Source of the DNA: Eupeodes corollae
Lineage: Eukaryota; Arthropoda; Insecta; Diptera; Syrphidae
Reading direction: 5' to 3'
Length of the DNA: 64,000 bases
NCBI RefSeq assembly: GCF_945859685.1
Contig: NC_079147.1
Location: 302,868,485 to 302,932,484, forward strand
The notes under the pieces are model-generated. The model saw nothing but the letters and a program-made list of their open reading frames with translations, did no database searches and was not told where the DNA came from. Below are positions 11,755-22,659 of the stretch, piece after piece (the first letter of the stretch is position 1; each line of letters starts with the position of its first letter). Position numbers and translations under genes: made by a program.

Positions 11755-13735
11755 CGCTTAACATCCAGCTGACAAGACAAGAGGTGGATTGGCGATTCTG
11801 ATAAAAGAAAGCTTAAAACATTATGAAGTAACCAAGTTAACTAGTGAAAATATGCAAGTAACAACTATTAGTATTGGAATGAAAAAGAAAGACTTTTCCA
11901 AGCAGGCCGTAAATACAATTGCGAATTCTATTCCTACAGGTCGCCAACTTGCCTTCCGATAATAACAAAATACCAGACCTTATTGACTTTTTCGTAGCTA
12001 AGGGAATTAAACGAAATCATATTAGTGTCGAAGGTAATTATGACCTGTCATCAGATCATACTCAAGTGATTCTATCACTAAGTGAATTGGAAGTACTAGA
12101 TGAAAGTAATCTAAAGCTTGTAAATGAGAAAAAAAACTGGAGTGATTTTAGATAAAGGCTTTTAAGTTTTATAGATTTAAGATCTCCCATGGATACAATC
12201 GAGCAAATTGACCATGAAGTGGAACAATTTATTGCTAATGTGCAACTGGGCGCTGAAGAAAGTACTCCAATATTTTCTAATAGAAGACAAAATGAAATAA
12301 AATATCCTTTAGTGATAAGAGAGTTGATAATAGAGAACAGAAGAACTCGAAGAAAATGGCAAAATACTAGATTTCCAGATGATAAAACAAGGTTTAATCG
12401 TATAAGCAAAAATCTTAAAAAACAAATTTACAAATTCAAAAATGATTCACTCAGTACATTCCTACAAATTTAACGACTGATGCTTCAACCGATTTTTCGC
12501 TATGGAAAGCAGCCAAGCGCCTGAAAAGACCGCAGTTACAAAACTCGCCCATGAAATCTCAGGGAAATGGATCGGTAACCCGAAAGATAAAGCTTACTTT
12601 TTCGCTGAACATCTTGCGAATGTTTTTAAGCCATACTCATCAAACGCGACTGAAAATAGCTTACAGTTTGTTGATAAGATAGATGAAAGTGAAATACCAA
12701 TTGTAAGACTTAAAGAAATAAAAAGTATGTGTTTACATCAACTATCAAATAAAAAATCACCATTTTACAATCTAATAACTGCTCAGGTTATGAAAGAAAT
12801 GCCATTGAAAGCCTTCATGAAACTCCAATATATAATAAATGCATGCCTTAAGCACCGGTATGTCCTGCACCATTGAAAAATTGCTCAAGTCATTTTCATG
12901 CAAAAGCAAGGTAAACCACCTACAGAAGTGACGGCTTGCAGACCAATATCGCTTATACCAATTATGGCAAAAGTTTTTGAAAAACTGCTTCTGAAGAGAC
13001 TTAGCAAAATCATAGAAGAAAGAAAGTTAATCCCAAACCATCAGTTTGGCTTTAGAAATAAACATTCCACGATAGACCAAGTTCAAAGAATATGGGATAT
13101 AATAGAAAAAGCATTAGAAGAAAAACAAGTTGTTCAGTTTTTTTCTTAGATGTTGCTCAAGCTTTTGACAAGGTTTGGCATGAGGGACTTGAGTACAAAC
13201 TGCAAAGGGATCTTCCCAGGCAGTACTTTGAAATATTAGAATCGTACATCTCAGACCGATTGTTTAGAGTAAGGTACGATCAAGAATACGCGGAATTGAA
13301 GAAAATTGAAGCCGGTGTACCACAAGGAAGTGTCCTGGGTCCTTACCTGTATTTACTATACACAAGGGATATTCCAGTTGGTAATCACACCATAATGGCT
13401 ACTTTTGCAGATGAAACCGCAATTTTGCTACCCGACAAATGTGTCCCTAAGTCTAACGCAGCAGCAAAACTACAAAATGCTACAGTGAGAGCTTGGACCG
13501 AAAAATGGCGTATCAAACTCAATAAAACAAAATCTTCACATACAAACAATATTCCAATATTCATTAATAATCAAGCTGTACCTTACGCCAATACGGCCAA
13601 ATACCTTGGAATGACTTTGGATGCAAAGCTTAAGTGGAAAGATCATCAAAAAGAAAAGAAAAATGTACTGGTTACTTGGTAACAACTCTGATTTATCAAT
13701 CCAAAACAAAATAATGCTGTAACGCGTTTGAAATG
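11755..13735 (+). pseudogene. LINE-B: Jockey-like LINE, endonuclease end plus RT, multiply frameshifted
   Basis: Pieces in order: an endonuclease core remnant TRGGLAILIKESLKHYE (about 11768-11825), the end of the endonuclease DLSSDHTQVILSLS (about 12043-12085), the linker up to about 12470, a second linker frame from 12502, the RT start TACRPISLIPIMAKVFEK (about 12930-12985), HQFGFRNKHSTIDQ, LDVAQAFDKVWH (about 13150-13185), the loop AGVPQGSVLGP, and the active site. The active-site box reads F-A-D-E (13404-13415) where the second aspartate should be, so catalysis would be lost even without the frameshifts. The 3' part is missing after about 13735; sequence from 13735 to 13900 is unassigned. 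Confidence 0.85.
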
Positions 13736-13899
13736 TTAGAAATTCAGTGTGGAAAACATTTAAAAACCAGGTCTGGTGTTTATTTTTCTAACTATTAGCA
13801 AGCTATCAATGTAGTTTTTTATCTCTTCGTGAATTCCGCTATTTATCATTGAAAAAAATGCAAGATAGCCTTATTAAGGATTTCAGACGCTTCTCACAA

Positions 13900-15640
13900 T
13901 TTATAAACATTAAACGTTAGTCCGTTTCTTTTCAATATTAAAATTTCACGATATAACATCTACCGACCCTAAAACTATTGCAAACCTCTGCCTTATTCTT
14001 CAGCCAATCGTACAGCAATCATCTTGAAAAATCTGACGATAGTTTTATTGATTACTTAAAAGGTACCTCATGCACCTCTCTTACCTAAAAAATTAAGTCT
14101 TAACAAAGATGATTTTTCTCCTGATCAAGATGGCTTGTCTGCCAATTTATAAAAAAAAGTCTGCGACCTCTCTATGCAAACCTCTTTCAGTATTGTTTCG
14201 TATTTTTATTTCTCAAGGTTTCTTTCCAAAGCTTTGGAAAGATTTCTTTGTTGTTCTCCTGTTCATAAAAAAAATAGTAGAACAGGTGCATAGATAATCT
14301 TTCTTCAATTCCCAAGCTTTTCGAAGGCATTGTCTACGACTCTCTCTATTTCCATTTATTCTTTCCAACAACATAGCTTCTTTAAAAACAGATAAACTAC
14401 AACCAATCTTACTGATATTTGTGTCCAAAACTATAAGTGAATTAGAGAAAGGGAACGAAGTGGACGTTATCACTACAGACTATAATAAATCCTTTAATAA
14501 AATCAGTCACCAAATTATTTATCTTAAACTTAAAGCCCTTGATTTTCAACCCTTTTTTTATTTCACGGCGTACATTGATCGTACATTGAGAACGGCCGAC
14601 ATAGAGAGTTGTTTTTAGGTTCTTAATCGCTGATCCCATTTATGCAATCTCAGGAGTTCCTCAAGGGATGCACCTTGGTCCTCTATTATTTGTCTTAATT
14701 ATCAACGACGTAGTACCCGTAGCGTGATGGTTAGTGCGTTAGACTGTCGTGCAAGGGGTCTTGGCTTCAATCCCTGGCTGTGCCACCAAACTTTCTTCAC
14801 GGGTACTGCCTCTTGAGAGGAAATGACAAATCCTCCAAGGGTAATTCTTGTCATGAAAAAGTGCTTTCTCAAATTAGCCGTTCACATTCGGCATATAAAC
14901 TGTAGGTCCCTTCTATCTCTGACAACATTACTCGCACACAGGAATGGTTGAGAGTTGTAAGTCACTAGGCCCTGGTTAATCATGGACTGTTGTACAATCT
15001 AATTCAACTGTCTATATTTACGCTGATGACATGAAGTTAACAAAAGTACTTCATCTGATTCTGACTTACTCCAAAATGGTTTTAACTCATTTCAGACTCG
15101 ATGCAACAAAAATTTCTTGGAACTTAATGTAGCTAATTGGTAATTTCCCTACCGAACTTACAGTCTGTACGATGTTACCATTCATTCTTTCTGTTCTTAT
15201 TGCGACCTAGAAAATATTTTAGATTTTGAATGCTAGTTCAAACATTAGCTTTATCAAACGTTGGTCTAAACAATTCTGGAACCCCTTTGTCACTAAATTC
15301 TTATATATAACCTTTGTTAGACCTCTCCTTGAATACGCTAGTAAAGTCTGGTCTTCTCATCAGAATTCACACTCTCAATGAATTGAATCTCTATGATTTT
15401 TTCTTACCACCTTAAAAAGATCGCTTGAGACTTATCTGCAAACCCTCCAAAAATGCGTTGAATAGTTTTTCTACACCAGCTTTTACCAGGTACCATAGAC
15501 TCACACCGATTCTAATAGAAAAGATTCATATTCATATTAATCCAAAAAACGTCAACGTGAGACAGGCCCATTCCTTTCGCCTTTCTTAACACCATACAAA
15601 TTATGGCTTTTTTGAATCTTATACTAGGCCTTCGGGCCCA
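13900..15640 (+). pseudogene. LINE-C: degenerate non-LTR retrotransposon interrupted by a SINE
   Basis: Plus-strand remnants in shifting frames: LPKKLSLNKDDFSPDQDGL (about 14075-14130), LCKPLSVLFRIFISQGFFP (about 14175-14228), SSIPKLFEG (about 14305), LLIFVSKTISELEKGNEVDV then FNKISHQIIYLKLKALDF (to about 14550), ISGVPQGMHLGPLLFVLIIN (about 14645-14707), then a SINE (14713-15003), then TVYIYADDMKLTK with an intact YADD box at 15019-15030. Downstream RPLLEYASKVWS (about 15329-15362) and later fragments belong to the C-terminus. Frame breaks are many. A Jockey-like clade is likely but not proven. Confidence 0.78.
14713..15003 (+). mobile_element. tRNA-derived SINE, copy 1 (inside LINE-C)
   Basis: About 290 bp in sense orientation. 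The head is tRNA-like: CCCGTAGCGTGATGGTTAGT carries an A-box (TAGCGTGATGG) and about 45 bp later GGCTTCAATCCC carries a B-box, the internal RNA polymerase III promoter elements. The body has TTCTTGTCATGAAAAAGTGC and GGTTGAGAGTTGTAAGTCAC blocks that recur in all copies; the end is GACTGTTGTACAATCTAATT. It interrupts the LINE-C reading frame between the GVPQG and YADD motifs, so it is younger than LINE-C. Other copies: 42851-43124, 46006-46180, 46752-47041, 47068-47380, 58938-59003. Confidence 0.85.
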
Positions 15641-15982
15641 AGCTTAAACATAATATAAAACTTACAAAAAAGTTTTTCTAAGAACTTTAATCAATTATAA
15701 TAAGAGTTACAAAACAGAATAAATTGCACTCCTCAGACGGGACTCTAAGGAAATTTCTGGAGCGAATCACAAAAATATCATTACTAACTTCAGATAAATT
15801 ACTCTTCTCTTATTATTACCGCACTCTCAAGAGTATTTTTGTTACCTTTATTATTTCAAGACACAATCCGAGCATTAGAAAAGAATAAGATTCTTTTAAA
15901 AAAGGTGTTGGTGCACTGCAAATTGGTCGTAAAATTCTGCGTACTGCAAAGACACGAAAAGACAGAGAGTGATAAACTAATT

Positions 15983-16118
15983 TACATTCGCGAAGTACGG
16001 CTAAAGAACGAATCTCTGTACTTGATAGAACAACTGAAGTTTAAATCGAGGTTACACGGATGAGCATATCTGAACGTGGGAGTATTACGGTTAATTTATT
16101 TGAAAGGGGGAATCATCA
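15983..16118 (-). pseudogene. LINE-D fragment (C-terminal coding part)
   Basis: ACATTCGCGAAGTACGGCTA through the GAGTATTACGGTTAATTTA block is collinear with 60055-60175 of the LINE-D copy on the minus strand (CATTCGCGTAGTGCGGCTAA and GAGTATTACGGTTGAATTG). Both encode, on the minus strand, the region just before the C-terminus (a NRNTRASRNARQYTL-like block). Only about 135 bp is preserved. The plus-strand ORF through it is a shadow. Confidence 0.7.
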
Positions 16119-16990
16119 TTGACACAACGGTGACGAGGGGTGACTGCGTTCAAAGACAAGCACTGATAAAATCAGATACCTAAAAGTCGAAACAAAAAGG
16201 TTCTATGTTTTCTGCATAATTCAATATTCAATCTCATTTCTATGCGGGGACAAAAATCCCAACTTAAAAGTTCTTTCGTAAATCCTGCCATACCTGCAGC
16301 CATGTGTTACTTCCATTAGCTCCTTTTTTCAAGGTTAAAATCTGGGAAGTCCCTAATTCTGTTTCTTTGGTTTTCTTATCAAACATTTTGTCTTTTGTTC
16401 GTGATTAAATCATCAACAACAACCAAAACCACCAACTAACCATTGGTCTTCACATATTTACCTCTTTAGCCATCCCACAAGCAAGTCAATCATTAAGCTA
16501 CCTTCTCTTGCCAACCACAAAGCATCTGTTAAAAAGGTAAAATTATTATAACCTATCTGTCATCTGTTGCAAAAATGATGATGACGATGGCTATACGACA
16601 CTTATCTCGTATTTAAGGGCTATATTCTTAAATAAGGACGAACATTTTTATCTCACTGGTGCTAAGCTGTTTTGGGAAATTTCGCAAAAGACCAGACGTA
16701 AAGCCAATGTCATCTTTTGCGTTTTACCAGACAGAAAAGGAATACAAAATTGTATATCGAATGTGGAGGCTGAAAGCCTTTTTAAAAAGAACTGAAAAGA
16801 CCGCGCAAAGTGCACACACCGCACTGCACATCACACACTCCTTGAATATGAATTAAATAGTTTGGCTTTATGTTTTGTATTTTGTCTGCAGGACTAAGTC
16901 TACACCATATCGAAGGACAGAGTAACCAGCTGGGTATTTCGTCACGGTCTTATATGTTTTCAAGATGTTTTATCAAAGAATTCAATAAAT
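16119..16990. other. no gene recognised
   Basis: Unassigned AT-rich sequence. A 65-codon ORF at 16659-16856 shows no domain. Confidence 0.5.
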
Positions 16991-17835
16991 AACAGCTTCT
17001 AGAATTGTTCACTTTACAAAATTTAGATTCCACAGAAGCAATTCAGAATGTAATGGGTTTGAAAAAAAGAATTACAGTAATAGGTTCCACAATTTTTCGC
17101 ACAACAGCTGATTATTTCATCATAGTCTTGTATATTTTTTTGTAATATTAATTAATATTTTATATAAAAAAATTCAATATTTAATAGCTTCCACAATTTT
17201 TCACTTAACAATTTTTACATTCCACAGTGTGTAAAGAAGCTATTCTTCAGAAAGTAATGGGTTCCAAATGGGTTTGAAAAAAGAGATCACATAGTAAGAC
17301 GTTCCACAACTTAATTTAGATTAGAAAAAAAGAATTCTGATAGTAATAGGTTCCACAATTTTTCTCCCAACTTTATTTAGATTGCATAGTTTGTGAAAAC
17401 AAAGAATTTAAAAAGTAATAAGCTCAATTTTTCTTTTCATGGCTTAAAAATAGTTTGGAATGTAATTTTGTATGGTTTTTATAGAAACTATGTAAAGTTT
17501 ACAAATTAAAAATAAGCAAATTTAGTTTTTACTTTATTTGAAACACATTTTCAAAACGGTAAAATCCGAGTTTTTTAAAAACGTAAAAACAAAAAAGTCC
17601 TACAAATGATTCATCAAAAGATAAACATTATTTTTCACGTGTATTCATCATAATGTGATCCAAGGAAATAAAATATTTCAAATTTTGCATGTGGAACTTG
17701 TGGAATGTATGTCATTTATTTTATTTTTTCAATGAAAAATAAGTGTTTATGTTAACATTTTAATATTTAACGCTTAATTATTTGAACTGGAATTTGAATA
17801 GGTTCCACAATTTCACGAAATGAACAATTGTATCA
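16991..17835. repeat. GGTTCCACAA motif array
   Basis: The motif (G)TTCCACAA, usually followed by TTTTTC, occurs near 17029, 17084, 17189, 17220, 17301, 17350 and 17802, with the complement GTGGAA near 17692 and 17701. Many copies are preceded by AGTAATGGG or AGTAATAGG. The spacers are AT-rich and partly similar (a TTGAAAAAAGA(G)A word recurs at about 17060, 17272 and 17328). No ORF. Third of the motif arrays in this window. Confidence 0.6.
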
Positions 17836-17839
17836 TATT

Positions 17840-18705
17840 TTGAAAACACAAAATCCATAAATTGTCAGTTTTTAAGTAAATTTTTGATTAAAATAGTTAA
17901 AATTCTGCTAAAATCTTCAAACTTATTAACGAAATGGCAACCTCATTTGTCAATAAGTTTCATGACGCTCCCTTCATTCCACATCACGCTACCTCTCCAC
18001 ACTTAAAAGGAAGACAATAATATTCGATTCCAAATTCAAAACAGAATAAAATCTCAAAAGACGAAAAATAAAAAGAAGAAGACATCGCATGTTTTTGTTA
18101 TTCATTGCATCATGCAGCAGCGGGAAGACGCGACAACTTTTTGCTTTAACTCTTATACTCTAAATTCTTCTTCTACCAACCAGTTGAAGACTCAGTCAAA
18201 GTTATCATCAGCGAGCAGTGCGTCGCGGTGGCGGCGGGATCGGGAGTCAGACAAGCGTTATTCTTATATCTTAATTGAAATTTTGTCAAATTACGTTGAC
18301 AGTTTTAGATTAGATTATTTCACCGCCAAGCCTGGAGAGTATTAAAAATATACTACTACTATATAACAGCTCTGTGTTTTTTTGTTATATACTGGATTCC
18401 CTTTTGCGGGTTTGAGTTTTTGGGATTCGGTATTCCTGTGTTCCTGCGTGGAGTTCGTGTGGTGTGTCGAAGAGAAGATTGGTGTCATTCTTAAGTAGTC
18501 GCTTTTTTTGTGATTTGATCAGGGGGCAGCTAGCGGCATGGAGGTGTGCGATGGGTTGGTAGTAGAACGACTTGAAGCCATTTCAAGAACAAGAAAGTCA
18601 CTTATATTTACGAGCATATCTTCGTTTTTTTTTTTTTTAATATATTTCTATGTGTGAAGACTTTTAAATTAGGAATTGGTTCTGCAGAAAGCTTTAAGAT
18701 ACATA
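17840..18705. other. no gene recognised; GC-richer patch
   Basis: 18090-18560 is less AT-rich and has a 77-codon Ser/Arg-rich ORF (18112-18345) without a known domain. It may be transcribed leader or regulatory sequence; there is no direct evidence for either. Confidence 0.35.
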
Positions 18706-18708
18706 AAA

Positions 18709-19207
18709 CAGGGTGTTCAGGAAAAGTTTTTTCTACTACGAATATCTACGTAAAAATGGAGTACACATCATAAAGAGCTACTTGCCAAACTTTAAAAGAC
18801 AAATGTCAGTCAGTCCATAGACAAATTTCAAAGTTATATACTGCTTGAGAGAGAATTATCAGACAAACGTCAAATAGACGTCAGATCCGTTAAAAGAGTT
18901 ACGATATTTTAAATTATTTTATCACAAAAATGACTTAATAAATGAAAAGTGAATGTGATCACTTTTTAAGCCTATCAAATTAAGTTTTTTAAATGATACA
19001 AAATTGTATATATTTCATTTCATTGCATTTTAGAAATCCACAAAAATCTTTTAATAAGGCTTTTGAGAGTGAAATAAGAACTTTTATAAAGAATCAAAGA
19101 CATCTTTTTTGTCGATCTTCCTGAAACATCCCAAAGAATGTGAATTACTCAACTTCTCGGTGAGTTCTTTGGATTTTATAATGTCTCAAAAAAGACATAC
19201 CACCCTG
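18709..19207. mobile_element. candidate short non-autonomous DNA element with CAGGGTG ends
   Basis: The left end reads CAGGGTGTTCAGGAAAAG and the right end CATACCACCCTG followed by TA, giving a 7-bp perfect inverted repeat (CAGGGTG...CACCCTG) around about 500 bp of AT-rich non-coding DNA. Short CAGGGTG-like termini next to TA are common in Tc1/mariner-type miniature elements. The inverted repeat is short, so the boundaries are tentative. Confidence 0.35.
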
Positions 19208-19629
19208 TATCTGAAATTCACCTCTGGGTGCGTGTCATCACGTTCGTAGACGTTGTCGTCCTCGTCTTCTTTATTGAACTCATCTTATTGGCGTTTTTTC
19301 GTTCATCTTGTGGTTAGAGAAAGGCATCGCGTTAAGAGGATTTATTTGATTGAAACAGTCTTAAAAGGGGCGACATTTATTGGATATGATTTTATTGTAA
19401 TTAATAACTGTCAATTAATCGAACGAATTAAAATTAATACAAAAAATAAATACAATTGAAATAAATAAATAATAAGAATGATGACAATTCAGTCATGCAA
19501 TCATTTTATCAATTATTGAATACTTAATAACTGTAAGATACAATATCTTAGAAATTAGTTACAAGCTAATAATACAGGTTGGTGGAGCAAGCTAGATAAA
19601 TCAGTTATATCAAATACATGATTAAAACT
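19208..19629. other. no gene recognised
   Basis: AT-rich; the 68-codon ORF at 19253-19459 shows nothing recognisable. The lower part may hold the decayed 3' UTR of the LINE-A copy that follows on the minus strand. Confidence 0.4.
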
Positions 19630-20430
19630 GATAAATTGACAAATTTTAGAAGTGTTCAATTTAACAAAATCGAGGGAAAGTAAGAGAGATCCAGAATCTA
19701 TTTAGAAATCAGAACGCATTTTGAATTTTTATTGTTCAAGGAAAGACCATTTAAGTAAGACCAGCTTGAAATTTTGTTATTGATATAAAAGGCGCCATGC
19801 TTAATGAGTCCAAGAGGAAAATTGAAGTAAAGTGGAAAGTCGCCGGCATAAAGATGACAGGAGCATTTTGATCTTGAAACTTAAAAATTCATAGACATAA
19901 ATACAGAAAAGTAGAGGACCCAATATTGACCCTTGAGGAACACCTAACGAAGTAGGTAAAAAACTATACAAACAGTTACCAATTTGAATTTCTTGTTTTC
20001 TGGAAGTCAAATAAGAATATATAAGCTTAGCGGAACAGAATGACATGGTTAACAGTGTCAATGAAGCAAGACCAAAAAAGCAACATCGTCCTTATCCAGC
20101 GCTTGTCTTATGTCTTCAATCACGCAATGGAATCTATTAGAAACCTGTGCCTTCTCCGGAAGCCAGATTATTTTGGAGAGATCAATGAGTTTGCTGTAAA
20201 ATAAGCATTGATTTGTATCTGCAAATTTCTTTCAAAGGCTTTAGACAAATAATGTAGAATTGAGGTAGGAAGTGGTATAATTTTTGCTGTGTTCCAAAGG
20301 TCCGAAAAAAGTTCAAAGTAGTATTAAATACATTTGTAATGTGTGGCATTTTGAAAAAAATGGGGTTCTTATTGTCCAGATCGACAGCACTTGACTTCAC
20401 AGTAAGCTGACTCAGCAACATCCACAGATC
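19630..20430 (-). pseudogene. LINE-A second copy, RT domain, 5'-truncated
   Basis: Minus-strand translation follows the LINE-A protein of 486-1949 through the RT domain: FKMPHITNVFNTTLNFFRTFG (about 20350-20290), a PLKEICRYKSMLI block, RFHCVIEDIRQALDKDDVAFL (about 20140-20075), an active-site region with a deletion, LTSRKQEIQIGNCLYSFLP, then LGVPQGSILGPLLF (about 19955-19910), and a YAGD-like remnant of YADD near 19840. Frameshifts occur near 20180, 20060 and 19860. The 5' end is about 20430, where similarity stops. Confidence 0.8.
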
Positions 20431-20474
20431 ACAAGGGTGATCTATTTTTCAAATAACTCTACAAAGGCAAAGTT

Positions 20475-21381
20475 AATGGGGCTGAGATAAATGATTTATT
20501 TGTTTTCAGACTCTCATTTCAATTCCTCGTATGTGGAACGACAAAATATGATAAGATCACTTGATACCGGCATTGTTCAATGGGGATTACAAAACCGCCT
20601 GGAATTTAATGCTTCGAAAAACCTAATGCTGTCTTGTATCGTTAAAGCGAGATATACCCCCATTGCCATTATCCATGGATGGAACTTGTGTAAATGAGAC
20701 TGAACACCTCGATATTCTCGGTATGTGTGTCCCCAACCACCTCTTGGGGAATGATCACATACGCGATGTCGCCAAAAATGCCGCAAGGTGTTTGGGTTTC
20801 CTTAGGTGAAGCAAGAAATATTTCAACCGTTCTGATCTGGCTGTTATCTACTAGGTTTACCTACGTTGAAAGCTTGACTATAACTCCCATCTCTGGTCTG
20901 GTGCTGCTGCAACTTACTTAAGCCTCTTGGATAGTATTGAACGTAGAGCATTTAAATTGATAGGTGATAATACCATCATAAGTTTATTTACTTCGCTTGA
21001 ACATCGTCGTAAGGTCTCTTGTCTAACCCTTTTTTACCGTTATTTTAACGGCCTTTGCTCTAGTGAAATAGCCAGTTGCATTCCTCCCCTTAAACAGTTC
21101 AACCATAATACTCACGCTTCTAGGAATGCTCATCAGTATACCCTTGAGCCTAACTTCGCCCAACTGTCAAATACAGAGATTCGTTCTTTAGCCGTACTAC
21201 GTGAATGTGGAATGCCTTACCACACTCTGTTTTTCCTAATCATTGCAATATTCAGGAATTCAAAACAAATGTGCACCGACATCTCCTTTTAAACCCTCTC
21301 TCGTTTCCTAGTGCCCACACTGTGCCTCTGCATAGTAAGGGTAGTAATATCCCCTTGAATGTGTGCTTATTATAAAAAAAC
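20475..21381 (+). mobile_element. LINE-D copy with intact 3' end, 5'-truncated, plus strand
   Basis: Begins at SDSHFNSS (after the RT active site) and follows the LINE-D protein of 60074-60997: EFNASKNLMLS, ISTVLIWLLSTR in a shifted frame, the DSIERRAFKLIGDN block (about 20927-20980), LEHRRKVSCLTLFYRYFNGLCSSEIASC, and a C-terminus ending in VHRHLLLNPLSFPSAHTVP. The 3' UTR is short and ends CTTATTATAAAAAAA at 21367-21381, the same terminus seen on the minus strand at about 59883-59905. It is immediately followed by an oppositely oriented LINE-D piece. Confidence 0.88.
20927..21292 (+). pseudogene. LINE-D ORF2 C-terminal domain
   Basis: Longest clean frame of this copy (121 codons). It encodes the C-terminal region beyond the RT thumb, with the DSIERRAFKLIGDN and SSEIASCIPPLKQF blocks matching the 60 kb copy almost residue for residue (for example GDNTIISLFTS here, GGNIIISSFTS there). 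A frameshift near 21180 cuts the last segment. There is no function apart from the element. Confidence 0.85.
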
Positions 21382-21404
21382 ATTAACATCGTTAGGAGTA
21401 GGAC

Positions 21405-22655
21405 AGAGGAAAAAGCTTACGCAGTGGTTTTGCCAGCATTAAAGAAAACCTCTTCAAGACAATAGCGGAAATACCATCAGGGTCAGTGGATTTATGTATG
21501 TTAATATCTTTAAGGACTCTTGCCACGGTAAGGGTGCGAAAAAAGATTGGTCCCATGACAGTGTATAATCGGCGGCGAACTGCCTAGCAAAGACCCTAGC
21601 TTTCAAATGGAGTGTCATTGACAACGAACGTTCAACCGAGGAAGAGGAAGAACTCCTCATGTACTGCCTTTGGGATATTGCAGCATTTTTTGCCGTTATT
21701 ATTGGTCTTCTAAATATGTGGGCTATGGAATATGTGAATTTTAGGCCTTTCTGGCTTGCTTGAACTTGTTTTGGCTTTCCTCAGTAGGGTTGGCTTTATA
21801 GCAACGGAAACTTACTTTTTTGGCCCTAATTACCTCTTTACTCACATCGAACAATGCGTTTACTTATGTTCTGATACTTTTAACCCTTGAGATTATATCA
21901 GTGCTGGCTTCATAGTCACTATCGAAGAAGCATAGTGAGCAGTTAAATATCCTGAAATAGTTATTGAGACCATCCCAGTTGGCTAAGAATAAATAAATGA
22001 ATATTGCCAAACAGGTCCCTTAGGAGCTCCTTCCTTAACTGGGGGATTTTGAAACGAAAAAAATTGCTGATATAACACAATGGTTCGAAGCGCCTAGAGG
22101 AGAGAATACTAATCAGGGTGAAGGAAACTTGGAACGGAAATGGAAGCTTGTTCAAGGAATTAATAATACACTTCCTATCAGCATTTTAAATCACTTACAG
22201 AGTACATCGTCTAATTATGGACCACAAACTAGTCGGGGCAGACTCCAAACTCCATTTTTAGATGCGTCAAAAAAAGACGAAAAAAGGAAGAATTGTGAAT
22301 CTTTTAGTCTCCAATTCATTTGAAGACCTGAGATTCGCTGCTGAAGTTTCCAAACATTTCTCTGGTATTGAAGTTGATTCTCGTAAGATGGATCCTGAAG
22401 TAAGCATTGAGACCGTTCCATTGGCTTTCTCGTATTGCCGAACGGTTTCCTTAGGAACTATTTCTTTAACTGGAGAGTTTTGACACGAGAAATTTGCAGA
22501 AGGAGAGGAGTAAACTTATCATGGTCAGATGTAAAAAACAAGTCAAGAGTGTTTTCTGCACGATCTTCCATATTCGAGTGGGCCCCTTGACCAGTTGAGT
22601 TAGGTGGTCCAACTCAGCTAAGATCTCAGCACACATTCATTTGGTGTTGTCTGGC
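21405..22655 (-). pseudogene. LINE-D piece: end of endonuclease, linker and start of RT, minus strand
   Basis: Minus-strand reading from 22655 down: a phosphodiesterase-type endonuclease remnant (GDFIVHN then SWLQHLGQTTPNE, about 22710-22630, and QLVKGPTRIW-like, about 22600), SANFSCQNSPVKEIVPKETV (about 22500-22440), an unrelated-looking stretch (22430-22080), a second similar block FSFQNPPVKEGAPKGPV (about 22060-22010), then YMRSSSSSSVERSL (about 21660) and KSTDPDGISAIVLK (about 21490-21450). The last is the conserved GPDGI motif that opens RT domains. Matches 61361-61560 of the LINE-D copy where they overlap (QFAANS-like here QFAADY). Confidence 0.7.
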
Positions 22656-22659
22656 CCAA

